Source: Euwallacea fornicatus
Taxonomy: Eukaryota; Arthropoda; Insecta; Coleoptera; Curculionidae
NCBI RefSeq assembly: GCF_040115645.1
Contig: NC_089547.1
Location: 4,278,001-4,342,000, forward strand
Length of the DNA stretch: 64,000 nucleotides
Direction of reading: 5' to 3'
Positions 56,328-64,000 of the stretch are shown in pieces; the stretch's first letter is position 1, and the number at the start of each line of letters is the position of its first letter. The position numbers and the translations under genes are program-made. Below the pieces are notes generated by a model. That model was not told the DNA's origin and ran no database searches. It saw nothing but the letters and a program-made list of their open reading frames with translations.

Positions 56328-56529
56328 TTAAATACTGTCTTCAATCTTGTTGCTACTGTCATCCAAGGGGTCCTCGCCTTTCTGCAAACAGTCCCTAATT
56401 CCTTTGAGTATAATTTCCACTCTTCGGTCCAAAGCTACCAAATGGGGGTCCCAGAGAATTGGTGATATGGGGTCTTTGGCCATACTCCTTCGCAGGGCGT
56501 CGCTCAGTTTCGAAGGACCGCTGTGAAAC
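56328..56529 (-). CDS. Terminal coding exon of an unrecognised gene (partial)
   Basis: On the minus strand a strong acceptor (TTTTCCTTCCAG) opens a 66-codon frame ending in TAA. It begins FHSGPSKLSDALRRSMAKDP, runs through ILWDPHLVALDRRVEIILKG and ends DDSSNKIEDSI. Composition and codon use are clearly protein-like and amphipathic. A last exon followed by a long 3' UTR (to about 54.4 kb) would suit a neuronal or signalling gene. The upstream exons are not identified and may lie beyond the right edge after a long intron. I do not know the family. Confidence 0.55.
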
Positions 56530-59371
56530 CTGGAAGGAAAAGAGATAGTTACGCTTTCAGATTATGCGACTTCACCTTTTTCCAAAGTCACTTGGGCCTG
56601 ACGTCGAGCGTCGCGTGGGCACTTCAAGCGCGAATCTTGGATGCAAAACAAAAATCAATTTACTGCGTTCGGGATCCGAAATTTTGAACTGAGCCCCTCA
56701 ATGCCTGCCCGCGAGTACTCTAAAAGCACGCCCAGACGTACTTTGCATAAAACACCCATGCTTATCGTGACATCTCTGCTTCGAATCACGTAGGCGCCTT
56801 CGCCACTTTGGCCAGAACTTCGCTTTTGGGGTCTTTTACTTTTGGATCTAACTGAAACCGAATCAGGTAACCTCGCGAAACGAAAAAGGCTCTTTAGGAA
56901 GATGAAAATTAAAAGAAAACTTTCGAGGAGCTCGAAAATCTCTTAGGAGGACCTACAAATCTCAGTGGAAAAATTCTTCGACTCGGATTTGCATAAATTT
57001 TACTAAGCAAAATATTCTCTGAAAGCACGAAGCCCTGCCAATCGATGCACACCCTAAAGGAAGCTTTAGAAATTCTTAGAAAATCCTGAGAAAAGAACGC
57101 TGAAAATGAAAAAAAAATTACAGAACTCTCAAACAGTTCTGATCAGAGCCTACAAATTTTCTATGATTCAAAAAATTCCTCAGAAAAAATACTGCGACTC
57201 GGCTCATTGGTCAATCCTACGTGGCAGTCACCACGTTGACCAGAATTTTTGCTCTATTTTTTTTTTTATTTGAATGTAGCTCACACTCGTTTAGTCAAGC
57301 GTTAACTCTACAAAGGTTCGATTTATTCAGTCTGACCGAAACACGTTCCTATTTAAGCCGGCAATTAAAGGCCGGCAAACGGTTCATTATCTTCATCGAG
57401 AAGTATTGCAGACTAGGTGCAATTAAAGCTACATTTTCATATCAAAGAGTAAAGTAAACAGGCAGTTTCAGGACTTTAATTGGCCGATTGAATGATGTGG
57501 ACTGGGATGAAACAGAAAAGGCTTTTTTGATAGGAACATTTATGGTTTTGTCATTTTCTCGTATTGTAAAAGTTCTTTATGGCGTACTGGCAGATTTTTT
57601 TTTATCATATTTTTTTACGTTTATACGAATTAGCTGCGTGCGTAATTGCGTTCGATATCACCTGAACTAACTCTTTAGTTTCGAAATTGAAGTATTTTTT
57701 CTCCTTTGACGGTGCCAATGGGCATGATCCTCATTAAACACTCCATCGAAAAGAACGTGCTATTGAAAGTCGCCTTTTGAAAGCCAAATAGCGCAAATCT
57801 AAGCCGGGCAATTAACCGAAATGTGCACCGTTACACGCGATCTCCAAACTAAAGCATTTCTATTAGAGAGGTCGGCCCCGGCGGGGTCCCTGGAGAGCCT
57901 CCGAATCCCACTAGCCTCTTTACTCTTTCGACGGGAATCGCTTCATAAAAGAAATCTCTTTTTGGCTTCGTACGGCGAATAAATGCCAAACTTTCCAGGA
58001 ACGATTAGCTCGTTTGAGTGGTTCGATATTACTCCCAACTTTGGACTTGAAATAGCTCCGACTCTTGCGGATTTAGGAGTGCTTTTCGTAGAGGTTTCTT
58101 ATAGGCAAATAATACCTACATACGCAAATATGGAATCTGACAAAAAAAAAACGAACGAGTTTTAACCACTATGATTAGACGTAAATATCAGAAATTGTCG
58201 TCGACGATGCACTGTCACGCAAGTACAATTTTTAACGCGTTTGAATTTACAGACGAAACCCGATTGCGAGTGACAAAAGAGGTAGGAATAATATACTTCG
58301 CCAGCGTTGTCAAGAAAAAAAAGTATGCGATTCCTTCGCCATATTGTCAGCAAGGAGGATTTCGCCATTTCTTCCGGTTTCCTTCGGAACTGCGAATTAT
58401 TTAATTGCCAACACGAAAAAGTTCGCGTGCAATACAGCTAATTCCGGCCGGAAGCAAAAACAGTGCCGTAGGCCCTGTAAAAGCCTACTTAGCAATTTAG
58501 ATATCAATCTAATCGTTGACCACTTAAGGCTCGCAAACCCATTTAGGCCTCTTCTAATTCCCTTACCTTTCCCGTCCTATGCGAGGGTTTTTCAGTCTAA
58601 ATAGACCGACCCCCTGTATACTAAACGATTCAGCTAATGCCGAACGCGTTAATAAATTCGATTGTCTGTTCCCCTTGCGGTCGTTCGTAATGGCACCTGA
58701 AATGGTTTTTGTCGTTCCGATTCAGGCGCCTCCGCTTGTTTGCCCCCGTATTTACGTGGCTTTAACGTTGTTTGTTTTGGAGAAATGTTATTGTTGCATA
58801 GGCCATCAGAGCCCCGCCGCCTGACGATTCAGGCCTAATTAGTTTCTACACCCATTAAAGTACGAGCAAGGGTGGGGTTTTCAGCTGCAAAGCTTTTGGG
58901 AGATCGCTTAAAATCGAGAAATTCAAGTGCACTCGAATAGCTGATCTCTTTAGCATAACGTAACGATTTGAGGAATCTGCAGAGATTTTTTTTATTTTTT
59001 TATTGTTTATAAATAACATAAAAGTCAATCGATTTTGATCGTTTGCATCGGTTCGTCAATTTTCATTCATAGTTGTTACGCTGCCCGCGAATGCTGGTTG
59101 GTGTGTCTCTGGGCGAGAAAGACGTAACTCGATATCTGGTGATAAAGGAAAAAAGTAAATATTTCCGAGTGGAGGATGACACGGAATTCTTCAAGCGCGG
59201 CCAAGGCCGAAAAACGTACCATTTGTTAACGTGTTGCTTTCTTCGATCCGCGGGGAGTTGAAGCAAAATTAGTTTTTATCTGTTATCTATTCCGTTGCTC
59301 TGCCCATCCCGGGGGCGTGATGTAATGTATACTTTATCTCTTAATAATAACGACGTTACATCGAACCCGTA
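56530..59371. other. Non-coding stretch, possibly intron
   Basis: No gene recognised. A 78-codon plus-strand frame at 57221-57457 begins with a signal-peptide-like run but has no other support. This part may belong to a long intron of the minus-strand gene ending at 56328. Confidence 0.45.
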
Positions 59372-59373
59372 TA

Positions 59374-60074
59374 CAGGGTGTTTTTGAAGGGATGGCAGAA
59401 AATTGAACGGGCGAATCCTAAGCCAAGTTTAAGACGAACAGTCGATACGAAGACATATTCAAAAATGCTTTCGCCTCGACCCACAGGGTGTTAGAAAACG
59501 CTTTCGCGTTTTCACAAACACTGCCAAAAAATCATTTTTTCCCTTGACAGGTTCAGGCAACTAACGGTCGATAGTTGTCAAACCCGACAGCAAACAAATG
59601 CAGCTAGAAATCATGGCGACCGTCACTGAGCGTTACTTTATTATTTAAATTGATCGACGTGAAAACCCCCGACTATTATCGCGGATATTACCTAAACCGT
59701 CGATTTGGAGCGGAATTTCGCGACGGACTGAAAAGCGAGGAAACTCAATGCGGATTTCAGAAGTTTCTGTAAAAAATCCAAAATGTCACGAGAAAAAAAT
59801 GCGATGAACGAGAGGTCAATACGCGTCACTCAGTATACGAAATCAAAGTCCGAAAATTTCCGTTTGCAGGAAACACTCGGCGGTGGACACGTACAAATTG
59901 TCAGCAAGCTTCAATAAAAAATAAAGAAGTAATTTTAAAAAAGCGGTTTTTTTTAAACACCCTGTAGATCGAAGCCAAAGAATTTGTGGGTACGTCTTTA
60001 TGTGAACGTTTCGTCTTAAATTTGGCCCAGGATTCATCCGCTCAATTTTTTACCATATATTCAGAAACAGCCTG
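59374..60074. mobile_element. 701-bp DNA transposon with terminal inverted repeats of about 130 bp
   Basis: TA dinucleotides at 59372-59373 and 60075-60076 flank it. The left 130 bases and the reverse complement of the right 130 align in order. Shared blocks: CAGGGTGTTT or CAGGCTGTTT at the tip, AAAATTGAACGGG or AAAATTGAGCGGA, GAATCCT, TTTAAGACGAA, and AAGACATA or AAGACGTA. An internal second copy of the tip, CAGGGTGTT, sits about 110-125 bases in on each side (59485 on the left; AACACCCTG at 59956-59964 on the right). The centre encodes no transposase I can see, so it is non-autonomous. The TA target points to the Tc1/mariner class. Confidence 0.8.
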
Positions 60075-61164
60075 TACGTAGCCCCCAAAACTCTCTGGCA
60101 GCGTAAGTGCGCTCCTAAGTGACGTCATCGAACAATGCGTCAGCTAATGTTTATACAGTCGGACTTTGTCCCTCTGAGAGGCAATATCAGCCGATTGAAG
60201 AAATCGCCCGTTCAATGACGATTTAACTGGTTTTTATTTATTTTATTTTTTATAGTTCACTCTCCCAGTGGTCGAGTTCCACGGCGTCCGCACGGACAAA
60301 CGCCCGTCCCCACTGCACGTAAACGTTACACATTACGTCGGGATAAATCCGGGACGAGATTTAAATTTAATTCGTATTAAAATAATGCGGATTAATGCCG
60401 ACACTTAGGAGGCCATTAATGTAGTCCCTGCTCTCCGGGTTCGGCGGGCGAATAATAGAATTCCGGGGCAAATGTTTAGCTTTCGAGGAAGAATTAACTT
60501 AAAGCTTTCTTTTCGACGTGTCCCTATTGAAATCTAAGTGGGCTCGATTGTATTATTCGGAGAGGAATAGAAAAGAAATGCCGTCTCGAAGTGGCTGAAA
60601 TGCGAGCCCCGAGTGACACTCCACCGGGAAGTACTTCGGGGGCCCCGATTATTTTCCAATTCCACGGGAGGAAAGTTGATTATTTCGGAGGAGTGCAATT
60701 TCCTTTAATAGTGCGCGAATCGTCTTTGTGCCCGAAAGCTCATTAATTATTATTTATCCGAATATACACAAGGGTTTTTGTCTGCAGTTCTTGTACACGG
60801 CCACTATCCTTGGCCGCGGCGAAATCCCCCATTGTGTAATCCCTTTATTCTTCATGGCACAAAAAGCGGAGCTTATATAAGAGCACTTGAGGAGCTTACG
60901 GCACTTTTTGAAAAGCTTTCCTGGCCTCCGTTTTATTTCATATCATTTGTAACGGTAAATAGGGTGTTTTGCCGGAAAGGGAGGTTTTCGAAAAAGAGCA
61001 AACATGGCTAATGGACACCCTAACGATGCAATCGCTTCAGTTCCTGTATCGTCGAAAAAAATTTAATGGATCACACATACACATGAAGTAATCTTTTGGA
61101 AAAATTTATTTTGGTGGCTGGATCAATTAACTGGTAAAGTTTATTTTGTTCCAGAGGGCGGCGG

Positions 61165-61246
61165 TTTTATTTTATATGCAATAAATAGAGCCCTCTGTCT
61201 CGACACGTATATCGCCCGGTTTACTGGAGAGTACGCTGAATTTTAA
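61165..61246 (+). repeat. Dispersed repeat, copy 1 (pairs with 62785-62866)
   Basis: Shares with copy 2, in order, TTTTATTT, ATAAATAGAGCC, TCTGTC, CGACACGTATAT, a GCTTTAC/GGTTTAC block and TGAATTTTAA. The copies lie 1.62 kb apart in the same orientation. Confidence 0.7.
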
Positions 61247-61934
61247 CTACCCCGAAATGGAGCGAGATTCCAGTCGGTAAAGGGTTTTGTTTCCGGTTAT
61301 TTGGTTGGTTTGCTTTATCTCTTGCCTGACTGGCTTACTCGAGTTGTTTTCTCTGCAAATTATCATATAAGCACGCAGGTTTATGCGCCATGAATTGAAC
61401 CAGATTGCAAGTGCGAGTACCCGCGGGTTTATTCAGGGCAATTGCCCCAGCGAATTCGCTCCGCGCCAGACGTCGGGTTCCCCAGGAAAATTGCCAAAAT
61501 TCACCGTATAACTTCGGATAAATAAATAAATTTTGTTGGAAAATTCCCGTCCGAAATCAGTTTGGCGGCGAATAAATTCAGCACGTCGAGCGACTACCCT
61601 CTCCAAATATGAAACGATCGAGCCCCTACATCTTTCCTCTGACATGATAATCAGGACACATCCTCAGTGCCTCATCGCACGACTCCTGCCTCAGTTGTTT
61701 TGCCAAATTACGACTCAGCCATCGACTTTTAAGCGAAACAACATGACACAAAACGCCTCTTTCCCGCCGCTTTCCCGACTTTTCGCCTTTTGTAAATGGA
61801 AGCCTCCCAAAGGGAATTGTTAATAAAGTTTTCGTACAAATGTTTGTTTTCCGACGCTGTCTTTGTGACAAAAACACGAGCTTATAATGTACAGAGTGGC
61901 CTGCGGCGGCGGCCCCGTTGAACGCGTCTCATAC

Positions 61935-62091
61935 AGTGCGTCCAAGATCGGTTGCTCTGTGTCGGGACCTTCTAAACTGCACGAGCCGAACGAAGGGAAA
62001 CGACAACTGTCCGGCCGCGGTACTGCCGCCTTTGTGAAGTTACCTTCGGACGCGGCCTGACGTCCGAACGACTTCCGATCTGGGACGCACT
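61935..62091. repeat. GC-rich hairpin-forming inverted repeat
   Basis: AGTGCGTCCAAGATCGG at 61935-61951 pairs with CCGATCTGGGACGCACT at 62075-62091 (16 of 17). Inside the loop, TTCGGACG at 62045-62052 pairs with CGTCCGAA at 62061-62068. The 157-bp block is GC-rich in AT-rich surroundings and has no visible coding frame. Confidence 0.65.
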
Positions 62092-62784
62092 ATACTTGCA
62101 GGATCTTGCCCCCGTTCCTCTTCGTAAAAAGGCATCAATAAATCTCCCAGGAATAAACTACCATGCGTTTCTTTAATTAATTGCATTACTGTAGCAAAAA
62201 CTTGCAATTAGGGCCAAGTTTGAGGGAATGCGGAATGTCAATAAAAAGTTTCTCAACTGGCTCGAGTTGCCGGGGAATTCGGGTAATTTTATTTAAATTC
62301 AGCTGTGTCTGAAGTTGCCCTAACTTTAACTCGACTTAAAAAAAATGTCGGCCGAATTAGGGTTAAAGTCGAAATTAAGCACACGTGGCGGAGTTCGTGC
62401 AGAAAGAGTTAAAACGGATTATTTTACGGACATTAACGAGGTGAGCAATTAGAGCGGGGAATTCACGCCGAACTTGTTGATACGGAAATATGACTTTAAT
62501 TGCCTCGATTTAATGACTTATTGACCACTTTGAATCCTATTTGTTGGGTAATCAGATTAGCAGCGTCTCGGGTGTACAAAGCATGATTAACGAGGACGAC
62601 GATAACTCCTTGGAGGGCGTGAACCGAAGAACTTTAACTTGTAATTAGTAATATATGCAAATCCAAGAGCGCATCCTTCTAAATTACTCGAAAACTTTTA
62701 TCCGGAGCGTTAATACCTACTCCGGTAGTTCCGGGCCGGCGCCTGGAAATTTAACGCAATTAAACTAGATTAAGTTGTTGTACA

Positions 62785-62866
62785 TTTTATTTATAAGCGA
62801 TAAATAGAGCCTTCTGTCCCGACACGTATATTGCTTGCTTTACAGCGGTCTACCATGAATTTTAAG
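62785..62866 (+). repeat. Dispersed repeat, copy 2
   Basis: Partner of 61165-61246. See that entry for the shared blocks. Confidence 0.7.
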
Positions 62867-64000
62867 CACTTAATATGGCGTGCATGGGGCGCAATCCTCC
62901 GAGGGGATTGTTTCGCATCGAACTTTGGCGGCCGTACAGTTCAATACTGGTTCTCATCTTTTCACACAAGACACGTAAAATTATTGAGTAAAAAGAGACA
63001 AGGGAGGGAAGGAGATAGTTTGCTCTTGCCGAAAATAAGAAAAACAAAAATCATGAAAATAACGGAGAGGCACAAAAAGACCGCGGTTGCACACGGGAAA
63101 AAGTCGCGTTTAGAGGTTTGAAATAGAACGAAAAAGAGATCGAAAGGCAAACTTTATTATCGATTAAATGAGAAAAATTTATGCAGAATGGACATGAAAT
63201 GAAAAACGCGACAAACAACTCCGGGTTAGTTCGGGGCAATTCCGGTTATTCGGCCTTAAATGTCCGGCGGCGATAGGCCTCGAATTCGACACTTGGACAC
63301 TGCTGCAATGACGCGACAGCAACCGTGAAAAAGCGCTCGCACATTACGAGCGTCACCCATCGGAAGGACGACGGCCCTCGTCGTACGTCCGTCCAGCATT
63401 ATACCATTCCCCGTTTCTCCCCTATTTTCTAATCAAAACCTGATAAACCAACCCCCTACCACGCACAACACCTCAATGGCAAGATTAAGCGAGAGCCTAA
63501 ACTCAAAACAAACCCGTTAGTTAATTATTGCTAGACGACAAAGCGGCTCCGCCCTTAATCCCAAAACTGTGCGTCCTTTATAGGGGCGGTTGAAGGGTTC
63601 AAACCACCGAAACCGAACCTGCTCGTAATTATGGCTTGTCAGCCGCAAAATCAAAATCCAAAGAGAATATATATTAGAGTTGACACGGTTAACAGAAACA
63701 TAATTACTTTTGCGTTTTAATCGTCGTTCCGTATACGCGGCGGGACCGCCTTGTTAGCCCCCTTTGTGTGGGCGGCTCGTTTATTGTTAGTCGACATGTC
63801 ATAGTCGGTGGCATTCAATTAGGGGGGAATTTGTGGGGTAGGAAAGGCGAAATCATGTTTATCTCGTACCTGATTGAGGGAATTATTACACGTGGGGCAT
63901 TTGGAGACGGTTTGATCTCGAGGAATTCAGGGCACGCTATTGCAAGGTAATTAATTTAGTAAGTCTAATTAGTACTGAGCTCAGCTTGAATTGATCCCAA

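Larger units (their letters stand above)
60077..64000. other. Non-coding stretch to the window edge
   Basis: No gene supported. It holds a dispersed repeat pair (61165-61246 and 62785-62866) and a GC-rich hairpin (61935-62091), listed separately. Short frames only. Confidence 0.5.

Noticed and set aside
57221..57457. 78-codon frame beginning like a signal peptide
   Set aside because: The hydrophobic start comes from a poly-T run; the rest shows no cysteine pattern or processing sites.
1..64000. CRISPR arrays, tRNA genes, bacterial operons
   Set aside because: No regularly spaced identical repeats, no A/B-box pairs with a cloverleaf that I could see, and the intron-rich architecture is eukaryotic.

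Overview
The window is a stretch of insect nuclear genome. The genes are split by spliceosomal introns, many only 50-60 bp long with GT-AG ends. They have AATAAA poly(A) signals, and gene-poor tracts between them carry decayed DNA transposons. The gene content is that of an insect: an insect-type troponin C, a GH37 trehalase, Jun, a FERM-PDZ tyrosine phosphatase, macoilin and a mitochondrial SAM carrier. A beetle is my best guess, because the troponin C looks like the one-calcium F1 isoform of asynchronous flight muscle. That is inference, not proof.

Layout. 0-7 kb: a plus-strand troponin C gene of six coding exons; the first holds only the ATG and sits behind a TATA box and a MEF2 site. 7-21 kb: no convincing gene. 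It holds a TA-flanked Tc1/mariner relic (9458-10270) and a decayed repeat family with about 300 bp spacing (13.0-16.5 kb). 21.7-24.5 kb: a minus-strand two-PDZ protein of 771 residues. 24.6-29 kb: gene-poor, with a second transposase relic and one unexplained 210-codon ORF.

29-46.7 kb is gene-dense. It has Ptpmeg (minus, 16 coding exons, 898 residues) with an intronless plus-strand gene nested in its last intron. Next comes Jra/Jun (plus), divergent from Ptpmeg and preceded by a 37-codon membrane-peptide ORF in its 5' leader. The SAM carrier (minus) runs tail-to-tail into Jra. Macoilin (minus, ten coding exons, 630 residues) follows. 47.0-49.2 kb: trehalase (minus, five exons, 588 residues).

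49.3-64 kb is mostly non-coding. It holds terminal exon(s) of an unrecognised minus-strand gene (55.0-56.5 kb), a 121-bp MITE, a 701-bp element with terminal inverted repeats of about 130 bp (59374-60074), a GC-rich hairpin and a dispersed repeat pair.

These genes do not form a pathway; each is an ordinary conserved insect gene. The part I find most worth following is the Jra leader. There a predicted single-pass micropeptide lies in frame with Jun, separated from its ATG by the TAG stop and one further codon, and a perfect AP-1 site lies upstream. All exon boundaries were set by hand from splice consensus and reading-frame continuity. In every named multi-exon gene the phases add up to an uninterrupted frame.
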